Assembly (NCBI GenBank): GCA_015064585.1
Contig: SVRY01000027.1
Location: 1 to 33,768, forward strand
Origin: Oscillospiraceae bacterium
Lineage (GTDB): Bacteria > Bacillota > Clostridia > Oscillospirales > CAG-272
Direction of reading: 5' to 3'
Length of the DNA stretch: 33,768 nucleotides
The translations under genes were made by a program, and so were the position numbers. Shown here piece by piece: positions 14,337 through 23,206 of this stretch; position 1 is the first letter of the stretch; each line of letters begins with the position of its first letter. The notes beneath the pieces are model-generated. The model saw only the letters and a list, made by a program, of their open reading frames with translations. It did not search any database and had not been told where the DNA came from.

Positions 14337-14804
14337 GTGAAAATTATGTTCGTTTGCCACGGCAATATTTGCCGCAGCCCCATGGCAGAGTGCATCATGG
14401 GTGTACTGCTTGCCGAAGCGGGTCTGGATGACAGAATAAAAGTCGCCTCGTGTGCTACCTCAAGTGAGGAAATTTGGAACGGGGTGGGAAATCCTATTTA
14501 CCCGCCGGCTGTGGCGGAGCTTATGCGTCATGGCATTGACGTGCCCGAAAGGGAGGCGGTACAGCTGAAAAAGAGCGACTATGACAAGTACGATCTGTTT
14601 ATCGGTATGGACAGCGCCAATGTGCGCAATATGCACCGCATTTTCGGGGGCGATCCGCAGGATAAGATCCGCAAGCTGCTGTCCTTTGCCGATGACGATG
14701 GGGATGTGGCAGACCCCTGGTATACGGGATGCTTCGATAAGACCTACCGCGATATTCGAAGAGGCTGTGAAGGGCTGCTGAAAACGCTGGAGGAAACAGT
14801 GTGA
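14337..14804 (+). CDS. Low-molecular-weight protein-tyrosine phosphatase
   Basis: The 155-residue cytoplasmic enzyme removes phosphate from phosphotyrosine (or phosphoarginine in some Gram-positive members). The N-terminal active-site loop CHGNICRS is complete (Cys7, Arg13), and the general-acid DP pair is Asp126-Pro127 in VADPWYTG. GTG 14337 has GGGAG 6 bases upstream and starts one base after the FliB-like stop; the alternative ATG at 14346 would leave too few residues before the active site. It is the fourth gene of the operon. Confidence 0.92.
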   Translation: MKIMFVCHGNICRSPMAECIMGVLLAEAGLDDRIKVASCATSSEEIWNGVGNPIYPPAVAELMRHGIDVPEREAVQLKKSDYDKYDLFIGMDSANVRNMHRIFGGDPQDKIRKLLSFADDDGDVADPWYTGCFDKTYRDIRRGCEGLLKTLEETV

Positions 14805-14911
14805 AGGTGTTTATTTGTATGCTGCTTGCGTGTACGGCGTTATTTTGCGCCTGTGGCGAAGAAAAAGAAACAGCAAGTAATAACACTGCCATACGCCAAT
14901 ATCGCGTATAA
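14801..14911 (+). CDS. Short lipoprotein-like peptide, 36 residues
   Basis: The GTG start at 14801 overlaps the phosphatase stop by 4 bases (GTGA) and has an excellent GGAGG site 7 bases upstream (14789-14793). The product begins VKVFICMLLACTALFCACGEE: a hydrophobic stretch ending in an FCAC-type lipobox, then a short charged tail ending RQYRV. It looks like a secreted lipopeptide or the stump of a truncated lipoprotein. A terminator follows about 50 bases later, supporting a real 3' end of the operon. No homologue can be named. Confidence 0.55.
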   Translation: MKVFICMLLACTALFCACGEEKETASNNTAIRQYRV

Positions 14912-14964
14912 ACAGAAAAAATGAATTGTGGGCGAAACAGCACCTCGATTGACAATATAAAAAG

Positions 14965-15004
14965 AAAAGCAGACGGACTTATTCACGAAATCCGTCTGCT
15001 TTTT
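14965..15004. terminator. Bidirectional terminator
   Basis: A 13-bp stem AAAAGCAGACGGA (14965-14977) / TCCGTCTGCTTTT (14991-15003). It ends the FliB-like operon on plus and the GLUG gene on minus. Confidence 0.9.
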
Positions 15005-15014
15005 GCGTATAGAT

Positions 15015-18000
15015 TTATATAAAATCCGTGGACCGCTTTTTGGGTTCTTGCTTTGGCGGTTCTTCTTCGCCGTCTTTCTCCTGCGTTACTTTTTCTTTTT
15101 TCAGTAAGTGAAGGAACATATAGCCCATAAGCGCGGTATTGCATACCATCGCAAGGGCGATGACAATGAAAACAGGCATATAATTCGGCTGGTTTTCAGC
15201 CGAAACGATGACAGAAGCAGAATCGTTTTCTGTGGGATCCTTTGTCGTTTCACTGCTGACAGGGGGGAGCGTACCGATGGGCTCGGTCTTTTCATGACCG
15301 CAAACGGTGCAGGTATAGGTGGTTTCCCCTTCATCTGTATAGGTGGGAATGGCGGTGATCCTGCCCTCATCAAAGATGTGCGCCGCTTCTTTTTCACGGA
15401 TCGTTCCGCAGTGCACGCAGGCATAGTAATGTCCCGTGTCACCCACAGCATAGGCGTAGTAGTGCTCGGTTTCTGTTTTTTGATAGCCGCAATCGCTGCA
15501 GGTATAGGTTATTTTTCCTTCTGCCGCAGGCGTAGAAGGCGTGGTAACTTCCCCTTCAAAACGGTGGGGAGCCATCTCTTCTTTCTCGTCTTGACAGTGC
15601 AGGCAGACGTTGGTATGCCCCGTTTCGTATTGTACGTAGGTATAATAGTGGATCAGTTCGGTTTTGATATATCCGCAGTCCTTACAAGTGTAGCGCATGA
15701 CGCCGTGCGAGGCTTCAGAGGCAGGAGTTGCTATCACACCGGTTGCAAAGCTGTGCATTTCTCTTGGGGCTTCCTGCTTCAGACAAACGGTGCAGCGTGC
15801 CAAATGGAATTTTTCGCTGTTTGTTCCGTCCGGGATATATACGTAGTTATGGGTTATTTTGCGTGTATGACCGCAGACATTGCATTCTGTGTCGCAGTCA
15901 TTTGTGTAAACGTGCTGTGCATGGCTGAGCATGATAGAGCACACAGAGCACTGCGTGTAGTGACAACTGCTATCGCTCTGCCAAACGGGAATATGATCAC
16001 CGTATGTTCCTTCCGTAAAGGTTTCTGTACCGCATTCCCCGCATTGGCAGGAGTAGTAGTAAACAGTAGGATTTTGACAGTCTGCCGCAGTCTTCAGATA
16101 CTGATCGCTTATAACTTTTTGGTCGAATGTATGGGGGTGCAGGGCAATGAGCGCAGGCAGATCGTTTTCGTACATCCAAATATTTGTAAAGTCAAAGCCG
16201 GGAAGATAATAGGGTTCGCTGAATTGCTTGAGGGTCAGTGCCGCAGTATTGGAGCCCGTATCCTCAGTGACGCTGCCGTTTTGCGTGTGGCCTACGGCGT
16301 TTTGTGTTGCTGTGCCGTCGTTTGCACAACCATCCAGGTAATAACAGTCTGTAAGGGTGGCAGAAGCATGTCCCGCAATGCCGCCCACAAACCGATTGCC
16401 GCTGACTTTGCCGATATTGTAGCAGCTTTCAATGGCAGAACCCGCAAAGCCTGTAATGCCGCCTGCATATTCGATGGCGGTGATTTTACCGCTGTTATAG
16501 CAGTTTTCCGTTTTGCCTTGTACCGTTCCCGCAATACCGCCTGCATAGTACTGCGCTTCGATGTTTCCGCTGTTGTGACAAAGGGCGAGCAGCTTGCCGT
16601 TAAATATGCTGCAAATTCCCCCGGCGTTGTAGTTGTTTTGGATGTTTCCGCTGTTTTGACAGCCCAGGATGGAGGCACCGTTTAATGCCGAGTAGCAGAT
16701 TCCGCCTCCTGAAATGCTCGCTGTATTTTGACAGTTTGTAATGAGTGCTCCCGACAGCGTTCCTACAATACCGCCTGAATTTCTACCGTTGACACTGCCG
16801 TGATTAACACAGTCTGAAATTTCTCCCGATAAACTGCGTCCTGCAATACCGCCGTTACCATCGCCGCTGATCGTGCCGCTGTTTTGGCAGTTTGTGATCG
16901 TGCTATGGTTGATGCCTGCGATACCGCCGCTGACATTACCGCTGATCGCAGCGCTGTTTTGGCAGTTTGTGATCGTGCTCTGGTTAATGCCTGCGATACC
17001 GCCCGCATTATTATGGGCAAAAATATTTCCGGTAAATGTACAGTCGTAAATGGGCAATTCGTTGATGCCAACAATACCGCCAAGGAATTGGTATCCGCTG
17101 AGTGTAATATCGCTGTGGCAGTTTCGAATGGTGCCGACGTTAATGGCAACAATGCCTCCTGCAATCTGTGAGCTGTCGATATAGCTGTCTGCAATATTCA
17201 GATTGACAATCATGCCGATCGAGTGTCCGAACAGCCCTGCTTCGTATAGGGAGTTCATATAAACGCCGCTGATCGTGTGCCCATTACCGTCAAAAATACC
17301 GCCAAAGGAGGTATCGCGGTTACCAATGGGTACCCAGGGCGTTGCATTTAAAAACCATAGGGGCAGGGAGGTGTCATTCAATGCAATATCGGTGGTTAAT
17401 GCAAAATATTCACCCCAAAGTGGTTGTCCATCGGTGGTTAATTTGGCAAGCAGGATCAATTCGCTTGCGTTTTGAATGAGGTAGGGATCGTTTTCAGTGC
17501 CGTTTCCTGCTGCAAACCATTCTGCCGCTTGATCCAGTATGGAGGGGGCGGACGCATCATTTTGAGGAAGTTCAAAAAGTAAAACGGGGTAGGGGGATGC
17601 GGCGTTTTGGGCAAATGAAAACACGTTATCAAAGTCAAAGCCCGCAAAAGAATCTTTTTTCTGCATTTGTTCATCACTGAGTGCGGTGGTTTTTCCAAGA
17701 TCATCGCCGGGATATTGCTCGGTTTGGGAAGATTCTTTGTTGTAATAAGAGCCGATCCCAAGATGCACTCCGCCTTCTGCATTGGCAGCGCTTCCGCTTT
17801 GATAATAGCAGTTTTCGATAGTAGACAAGCTGATATATCCCAAGATACCGCCCACAAATTCAGAAGAGTATATTTTCCCTGTGCTGTAACAGTTACGTAC
17901 GATAGCGCTTTCTAGAGCCACACCTGCAATGCCTCCGGCGAAGTGGTGGGTTGCATATATGTTTCCTTGGTTTGCACAGTTCAGGATCGTGCCTGCATTT

Positions 18001-20114
18001 CCTGCAATGCCGCCAACATAGTAATTCCCTAAAACAGTTCCTTTGTTTCGGCAGCGTTCAATGATTCCATCGGTGTTATTGCCTGCAATGCCGCCGATTT
18101 CCAAAGTATCTTCATCATTTGCGTTTATCTGTATTACATATCCGTCAAAGACAGTTTCGCTGATCGTTCCGCTGTTTACTTCGGTAATACCGCCTCTTCC
18201 CAAAACAATGGCGCTTGAAGAACAGTTTTTAATGTGTCCTATGGATACTTGGGAAAAACTGCCGCTTCCGAAATTTGTAATCAAGGCGTTTTGTATGTGA
18301 AGATCAAAGACCGTACCGTTAATATAGGCGAAAAGAGAATGACCGTAAAGCCCGGATACAGTATGCCCGTTTCCGTCAAAAAGGGCGCATTGATACACAT
18401 CAAAAGCAGTGCTCCAACTTTCCAAAGACCCGGTATATGTTCCTTTTTCGGTGGATAGATCAGATACATACCATGTATTTCTTTGGGAGGAAACCGTATC
18501 GAAAACCGTGTTGTCGCCACCGGTATCTCCGAGGAAACCTGTGCCCAGATAAGCGGTATGCTTTCCGTCGCTCACCTTTACAAGTCCTGTGTCGCTGTCA
18601 AAGGTGAATGTTTCATCATTGAGCGTGATATCGTCTATAAGCTTGAAGTGCTTATCTTTGATGAGCTCGCCCCCTGCGGATACAGTTTGCAATTGAGCGG
18701 CGGTTTTCACAAGATAGGGACTTTGTGCGCTGCCGTATCCCATGGGGAAAATTAATTGTATTTCGCTGCGCAATCTGGGAATGTTGATATCCATATACCA
18801 AATTTCTGAAAAATCAAAATAAGTATAGGAAGATTGCGAATGGGAGGAGGCCATGGTGGTTTCATTTTCTATGTCTTGTTTGACTGAGCTTTGGGTGTCG
18901 GTTCCAATGCCGTTTTGGCGCGAGTTATTTTGATAGGCATTCCCTGCATAGTAACAGTATTCAGCGACACCTTGGTGCTGTCCTACTATATTTCCGCAGA
19001 AATTTGTTTCGCTGCGTACGGTTTTTGCATGGTGGCAGTAGGCTACCGTTGCGCGTGTTTCGGTTTTTCCCGCAATTCCGCCGGCAATGGATTGGGCGGT
19101 GATCGCTGCGTAATTATAACAGTTTTCAACATGGCTGTTGCTTGTTAAAAGCCCAACGATGCCTCCGGCATACCGCGCTGCATGGATGCTGCCGCTGCTG
19201 CTGCTAAGTGCTATGATGCGTGTATGGGAAGAAGAGAGATATTCGGTTTTGGCGGTAATTCCTCCTACATAGAAATTGCCGTATGCCGAGCCGTCAAAGG
19301 CACAGATATAAGCACTGTTTACACCGCCGGCGATTCCGCCCACGTAGTCGTTTCCGATTACAGTTCCGTCAAAGGTACAGATATTTACATAAGAAGCCTG
19401 CGCTGCAATCCCGCCCACGTAGTCGTTTCCGATTACAATGGCATCACTGCTGATTCCTTCAAGGGAAGACTGCTTGCCATTGCCGACAACAGAGCCGGTA
19501 TACTGCCCCTCGTTATAAATAAAGCTGTTTTCGATCATAAGATTTCTGATCGAGGAAGCTTCTGTAAACAGGGCGGCATTGTCTTCTTTTGTGTGGATGT
19601 AAAGACCTGATATTGTATATCCGCCGCCGTCGAAACTGAACCTGCTTCCTTCGATCGGAGTAAAGGGAATAAGCTCTCCTTCATAGGCAGATATGGTTTC
19701 GTTTTGGTCATTTGCGTACCATGTGCCTTTGATGGAAGGTGTAATGTCAAACAGGGTATTATGATCGGCTTTTCCCAAGATGCCCGTACCGAAAAATGCG
19801 GTATGCTCTCCGTCGCTTACCTTCACAAGCCCTGTATCGGCATCAAACAAAAAACTCTCATCGTTGAGCGTAATGTCGTTTGTCAGCGCAAAATAGGTAT
19901 AGGTATCTTTGTGCAGAGTTGCGGCATTTTGGCTTAAATATATAAGATGCTCGGGGGTGGAAATGAGATAGGGATTCCCGTAACTTCCGTCTCCCCCCGC
20001 AAATCCTGTTTGTATATCATCGGTATCCTGCGCACCTGCGGCATAAAAAAACATGGCAAGGGCACATATCAAAATGAGTGATATCATAAGTACGATTGAC
20101 AGTTTCTTTTTCAT
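15015..20114 (-). CDS. Giant GLUG-repeat surface protein with cysteine-pair stalk
   Basis: The 1699-residue secreted protein is probably membrane-anchored. The signal peptide is MKKKLSIVLMISLILICALA with a cleavage region near YAAGAQ. Three large modules each open with a G.GT.NPYLI..A..L.YL segment, then F.LT.DI.LND and FDG.G.TISGLY, followed by strings of GGIAG/CYN.G GLUG repeats. About residues 1320-1615 hold at least eight C..C pairs (CGECG, CSVC, CNVCG, CKDCG, CSDCG, CVHCG, CTVCG), perhaps zinc ribbons. A helix at about 1645-1670 precedes a basic/acidic cytoplasmic tail; there is no LPXTG. ATG 20114 has GGAGGTG upstream; an earlier in-frame ATG (20168) lies within the promoter. Adhesion is the likely role, the ligand unknown. 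Confidence 0.85.
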   Translation of the reverse strand: MKKKLSIVLMISLILICALAMFFYAAGAQDTDDIQTGFAGGDGSYGNPYLISTPEHLIYLSQNAATLHKDTYTYFALTNDITLNDESFLFDADTGLVKVSDGEHTAFFGTGILGKADHNTLFDITPSIKGTWYANDQNETISAYEGELIPFTPIEGSRFSFDGGGYTISGLYIHTKEDNAALFTEASSIRNLMIENSFIYNEGQYTGSVVGNGKQSSLEGISSDAIVIGNDYVGGIAAQASYVNICTFDGTVIGNDYVGGIAGGVNSAYICAFDGSAYGNFYVGGITAKTEYLSSSHTRIIALSSSSGSIHAARYAGGIVGLLTSNSHVENCYNYAAITAQSIAGGIAGKTETRATVAYCHHAKTVRSETNFCGNIVGQHQGVAEYCYYAGNAYQNNSRQNGIGTDTQSSVKQDIENETTMASSHSQSSYTYFDFSEIWYMDINIPRLRSEIQLIFPMGYGSAQSPYLVKTAAQLQTVSAGGELIKDKHFKLIDDITLNDETFTFDSDTGLVKVSDGKHTAYLGTGFLGDTGGDNTVFDTVSSQRNTWYVSDLSTEKGTYTGSLESWSTAFDVYQCALFDGNGHTVSGLYGHSLFAYINGTVFDLHIQNALITNFGSGSFSQVSIGHIKNCSSSAIVLGRGGITEVNSGTISETVFDGYVIQINANDEDTLEIGGIAGNNTDGIIERCRNKGTVLGNYYVGGIAGNAGTILNCANQGNIYATHHFAGGIAGVALESAIVRNCYSTGKIYSSEFVGGILGYISLSTIENCYYQSGSAANAEGGVHLGIGSYYNKESSQTEQYPGDDLGKTTALSDEQMQKKDSFAGFDFDNVFSFAQNAASPYPVLLFELPQNDASAPSILDQAAEWFAAGNGTENDPYLIQNASELILLAKLTTDGQPLWGEYFALTTDIALNDTSLPLWFLNATPWVPIGNRDTSFGGIFDGNGHTISGVYMNSLYEAGLFGHSIGMIVNLNIADSYIDSSQIAGGIVAINVGTIRNCHSDITLSGYQFLGGIVGINELPIYDCTFTGNIFAHNNAGGIAGINQSTITNCQNSAAISGNVSGGIAGINHSTITNCQNSGTISGDGNGGIAGRSLSGEISDCVNHGSVNGRNSGGIVGTLSGALITNCQNTASISGGGICYSALNGASILGCQNSGNIQNNYNAGGICSIFNGKLLALCHNSGNIEAQYYAGGIAGTVQGKTENCYNSGKITAIEYAGGITGFAGSAIESCYNIGKVSGNRFVGGIAGHASATLTDCYYLDGCANDGTATQNAVGHTQNGSVTEDTGSNTAALTLKQFSEPYYLPGFDFTNIWMYENDLPALIALHPHTFDQKVISDQYLKTAADCQNPTVYYYSCQCGECGTETFTEGTYGDHIPVWQSDSSCHYTQCSVCSIMLSHAQHVYTNDCDTECNVCGHTRKITHNYVYIPDGTNSEKFHLARCTVCLKQEAPREMHSFATGVIATPASEASHGVMRYTCKDCGYIKTELIHYYTYVQYETGHTNVCLHCQDEKEEMAPHRFEGEVTTPSTPAAEGKITYTCSDCGYQKTETEHYYAYAVGDTGHYYACVHCGTIREKEAAHIFDEGRITAIPTYTDEGETTYTCTVCGHEKTEPIGTLPPVSSETTKDPTENDSASVIVSAENQPNYMPVFIVIALAMVCNTALMGYMFLHLLKKEKVTQEKDGEEEPPKQEPKKRSTDFI
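16878..17010 (-). repeat. Internal 75-bp direct repeat in the GLUG gene
   Basis: A segment starting GCTGTTTTGGCAG at 16878 recurs at 16953 with few differences, equal to one 25-residue unit (NCQNS...ISG...GGIAGIN). The near-identity at DNA level suggests recent unit duplication. Confidence 0.75.
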
Positions 20115-20151
20115 GGAAGGCACCTCCGTGTTCGTTGTTGTGTCTATATAT

Positions 20152-20180
20152 ATTTTAACAGAAAACAATTAATATGTCAA
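20152..20180 (-). promoter_or_regulatory. Promoter of the GLUG gene
   Basis: On the minus strand, TTGACA (20180-20175), a 17-bp spacer and TAAAAT (20157-20152). Confidence 0.85.
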
Positions 20181-20340
20181 TGTATGTAATACTATTGTGC
20201 TCAATTTAACAAATTGTTCATAAAACAGCTTTGTAATTATGCATTTTGTACAAAAACAAAAAGAATTTGATGTGCAAAAAAACAAAGGAAACGCGAAAAT
20301 GGGGAGGTGAAAAAAATTTTAAATTTTTTTCAAAAAACGC

Positions 20341-20369
20341 TTGACAAACGTTGTTTGTTGTGATATTAT
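20341..20369 (+). promoter_or_regulatory. Promoter of tRNA-Thr
   Basis: TTGACA (20341-20346), a 17-bp spacer and TATTAT (20364-20369). Confidence 0.85.
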
Positions 20370-20386
20370 ATCCCTTGCCGTGAGGT

Positions 20387-20462
20387 GCTGGTATGGCTCA
20401 GTTGGTAGAGCACATCCTTGGTAAGGATGAGGTCATCAGTTCGACTCTGATTACCAGCTCCA
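20387..20462 (+). tRNA. tRNA-Thr (GGT)
   Basis: Acceptor GCTGGTA pairs with TACCAGC. The anticodon loop is TTGGTAA between CATCC and GGATG, and CCA is encoded. It is a single-gene transcription unit. Confidence 0.95.
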
Positions 20463-20466
20463 GGTT

Positions 20467-20498
20467 CCCCGTGGGCAATCGCCTGCGGGGATTTTTTT
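20467..20498 (+). terminator. Terminator after tRNA-Thr
   Basis: CCCCGTGGGC pairs with GCCTGCGGGG (10 bp, two G-T pairs) around AATC, then a run of seven T. Confidence 0.9.
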
Positions 20499-20551
20499 AT
20501 TGTCCAAAAACGCCAAATGGGGCAGGAAGCCTCCTTTGGTGCTTATATATG

Positions 20552-20589
20552 AAAAACGGTTGCAAGCTTTTGGCTTACAACCGTTTTTT
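20552..20589. terminator. Terminator of the ispH operon (minus strand)
   Basis: AAAAACGGTTG (20552-20562) pairs with CAACCGTTTTT (20578-20588), with an inner AAGC/GCTT stem. T-rich ends are present on both strands, 9 bases past the ispH stop. Confidence 0.85.
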
Positions 20590-20597
20590 AAAATGAA

Positions 20598-22589
20598 TTA
20601 TTCAGCGGTTTCTTCGGTAGCTTCCTCAGCAACCTCTTCAACAGCCTCTTCGGCTGCCTCCAGCAGAGCGCGGATGGACAGGCTGACCTTGTGGTTTTCT
20701 TCGTCGATCGCAATGATCTTGGCATCCACTTCCTGGCCGATTTCCAGAACATCAGCGGGCTTTGCGATCTTCTTATCAGCGATCTGGCTGATGTGGATCA
20801 GACCGTCAACGCCGGGAACGACCTGTGCGAATGCGCCGAAGGGCATCAAAGAAACGATCTTAACCTTGGCAACGCTGTCAACGCCGTAAGCGTTTGTGAA
20901 GATGGTCCAAGGATTGGTTTCTTCGGTCTTATAGCCAAGAGAAATTCTCTTCTTTTCGCGGTCGAAGCTCTTTACGAATACAGTCAGAGTTTCGCCAACC
21001 GAAACAACCTCAGCGGGATTCTTGATGTGAGTCCAGGACAGTTCGGAAGCATGTACCATGCCGTCAATGCCGCCCAGGTCAACGAATGCACCGTAAGAGG
21101 TCAGGCTCTTAACAGTACCGGTGTACTGCTTGCCTTCTTCGATGTTTGCCCAGAATTCTTCCAGCTTTGCCTTGCGTTCTTCGCGTTCAACCACACGGAT
21201 GGAACCAACAGCGCGGTTGCGTTCGGTGTTTACATCAATGATCTTGAAGCGAACGGTCTTGCCGCGCAGAGTCTCCATATCGCCGTCGCGCGGAATGCCG
21301 CTCTGACCTGCGGGGATGAATACGCGGGTGAACATACAGGTAACAACGACACCGCCCTTAACGATGTCGGTAACCTTTCCTTCTAAGATCTCGCCGGTTT
21401 CAGCGGCAGCTGCGATCTTCTTGAAATTGGTGATGCGGGCAACCTGCTTGACCGACAGGGTAGCAACACCGTCAACGTCGCTGACACGGATCGCTTTTGC
21501 TTCGATGGTGTCGCCAATCTTGTAGATAGCGGTCAGATCGGTGGAAGAGTCTTCAGCAACTTCATCGAACGGAACAATGCCGGTAACCTTAGCGGAAAGG
21601 TCGACCTTCAGCTCGTTCGGTGCAACCGAAGTGATAACACCCGTTACGATATCCCCTGTATTTAAAGTTTTGAAAGAGTCTTCGAGCAGTTGTGCGAAAT
21701 TTTCGCCTTCATAGATTTCGCTCATAGTTTTCATTACCTCCTGAATTATACTGTCGGGCGTCGATGCCCCGGCAGTGATTCCCATTTTAAATATGTTATT
21801 CGTAATAGGCGGAATTCCGCTCATGTCCTCCGCCATTACGGTAAATGGACAAACTTCTTTGGCTGTACGGTACAGCTGGCGGGTATTGGAGCTTTCCTGC
21901 CCTCCCAGCACTACCATCATATCGACTTCGGCGGCAAGTGCGCGCGCTTCTGTCTGCCTGTTTTCAGTCACGCTACATATTGTATCAAATATTTTGGCAT
22001 TTGTACAGCCCTTTTTTATGATTTTCTGGCATTTCTGCCATTCTGACAGTTTTTGAGTCGTTTGAGAGACTAAAACTACATTTTTATTGTGCAAATTGCA
22101 TAATTCTATGTTGTCGGAAGCAGTGATGACGCGGGTTTCGCAGGGGGCATAACTGCAAATTCCCACAACCTCCGGGTGGGTAGGATTGCCGAAAACCAAA
22201 AAAAGATCATCTGGGGTACATTCGGTCTCGGCAATACGGTGGATCTTTTTCACAAAGGGACAGGTGCAGTCTTCAACGCAAAAATAAGGATTTATGTTTG
22301 CGTGCTCCGTCAGTTTATCAAAAATCGCTTTGGTAATACCGTGGGCGCGGATCACAACCGTCACGGGATTTTGGGCACTCGCATTTTGGGCAAGCAGATC
22401 AATATCGCTTTCCGAAACGGTCAATGCTCCTTTTTGTTCGATGTCTTTTAAAATATGGGGGTTGTGGATCAGATGCCCTAAAATGCAGATCTTTCCCTTA
22501 CCGGGATCTGCCAGCAGGCGATAGGTGGTATCCACTGCGCGCTTGACGCCAAAGCAAAAGCCCGCGCTTTTGGCGACCGTTACTTTCAT
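20598..22589 (-). CDS. ispH: IspH fused to four ribosomal S1 domains
   Basis: Residues 1-285 are 4-hydroxy-3-methylbut-2-enyl diphosphate reductase, the last step of the MEP isoprenoid pathway. Its Fe-S ligands are visible as Cys12 (GFCFGV), Cys110 (CTCPFVKKIH) and Cys205 (ICSVTENRQ). From about residue 308, four S1 RNA-binding domains follow (about 310-375, 385-455, 470-545 and 555-635), the third with the classic GTVKSLTSYGAFVDLGGIDG start, and then an Ala/Glu-rich tail. This bifunctional IspH/RpsA form is known from Clostridia. The S1 part probably acts in translation or RNA binding. The start overlaps the plsC stop by ATGA. It is last in the operon. Confidence 0.95.
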   Translation of the reverse strand: MKVTVAKSAGFCFGVKRAVDTTYRLLADPGKGKICILGHLIHNPHILKDIEQKGALTVSESDIDLLAQNASAQNPVTVVIRAHGITKAIFDKLTEHANINPYFCVEDCTCPFVKKIHRIAETECTPDDLFLVFGNPTHPEVVGICSYAPCETRVITASDNIELCNLHNKNVVLVSQTTQKLSEWQKCQKIIKKGCTNAKIFDTICSVTENRQTEARALAAEVDMMVVLGGQESSNTRQLYRTAKEVCPFTVMAEDMSGIPPITNNIFKMGITAGASTPDSIIQEVMKTMSEIYEGENFAQLLEDSFKTLNTGDIVTGVITSVAPNELKVDLSAKVTGIVPFDEVAEDSSTDLTAIYKIGDTIEAKAIRVSDVDGVATLSVKQVARITNFKKIAAAAETGEILEGKVTDIVKGGVVVTCMFTRVFIPAGQSGIPRDGDMETLRGKTVRFKIIDVNTERNRAVGSIRVVEREERKAKLEEFWANIEEGKQYTGTVKSLTSYGAFVDLGGIDGMVHASELSWTHIKNPAEVVSVGETLTVFVKSFDREKKRISLGYKTEETNPWTIFTNAYGVDSVAKVKIVSLMPFGAFAQVVPGVDGLIHISQIADKKIAKPADVLEIGQEVDAKIIAIDEENHKVSLSIRALLEAAEEAVEEVAEEATEETAE

Positions 22590-23206
22590 TGTGTATCCCT
22601 CGGTATTTCGGCATTGATCAGTTCCAAAATATGGGTAAATGCCTCTTGGGCGATCTCTTGGTATGCCTCAGAGCCTTCCAGGGTATATGTAGGGGTATAA
22701 GGGGTTCCGAAACGCACGTAGGTGCGGCGGAAAAAGGGAAGGATCTTAAAATTTTTGGTTTCGATGCAGGCAGGCAGGATCATGGCACCGCTGCGCTTTG
22801 CCAGCATGCCGACCCCGTTTCTCACCTTCGAATTTACCGGATGGACCTTTGGATAACGTGTGCCTTGGGGGAAAATGCCCACCACTTCACCGTTTTTCAA
22901 AAGCGACAGACTGTGCTTGAGCGCGCCCACATCTGCTCCGCCGCGGTCAATGGGGAAGGCGCCCAAAGCCTTGATCAGCTGTGCCAAAAGCGGCACTTTA
23001 AAAAGCTCCTTTTTTGCCATAAAGCGGATCTGTCTGCGGTTTTTCACCGATGCCGCCAAAATAACAGGGTCAGCGTCGCAAATATGATTGCAGGCAACGA
23101 TATAGGCACCGTCATCGGGCAGATTCTCTCCGCCCTCCACCTTTACGCGGAAAATACCGCGAATGATGGCGCCAAAGCAAATATGCAGACCTTTATATAA
23201 ACTCAT
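22586..23206 (-). CDS. plsC: 1-acyl-sn-glycerol-3-phosphate acyltransferase (PlsC family)
   Basis: This 206-residue membrane-associated enzyme adds the second acyl chain to lysophosphatidate in phospholipid synthesis. The HX4D catalytic motif is His41-Asp46 (NHICDAD), and block III appears as FPQGTRYP near 113-120. The usual EGTR is QGTR here, as in other clostridial members. The start overlaps the cmk stop by ATGA, with GGAG upstream inside cmk, so the two are translationally coupled. Confidence 0.92.
   Translation of the reverse strand: MSLYKGLHICFGAIIRGIFRVKVEGGENLPDDGAYIVACNHICDADPVILAASVKNRRQIRFMAKKELFKVPLLAQLIKALGAFPIDRGGADVGALKHSLSLLKNGEVVGIFPQGTRYPKVHPVNSKVRNGVGMLAKRSGAMILPACIETKNFKILPFFRRTYVRFGTPYTPTYTLEGSEAYQEIAQEAFTHILELINAEIPRDTQ

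Noticed and set aside
15108-16685. 525-residue plus-strand open frame
   Set aside because: It is the shadow of the GLUG gene, whose repeats and codon pattern are clearly real on the minus strand.
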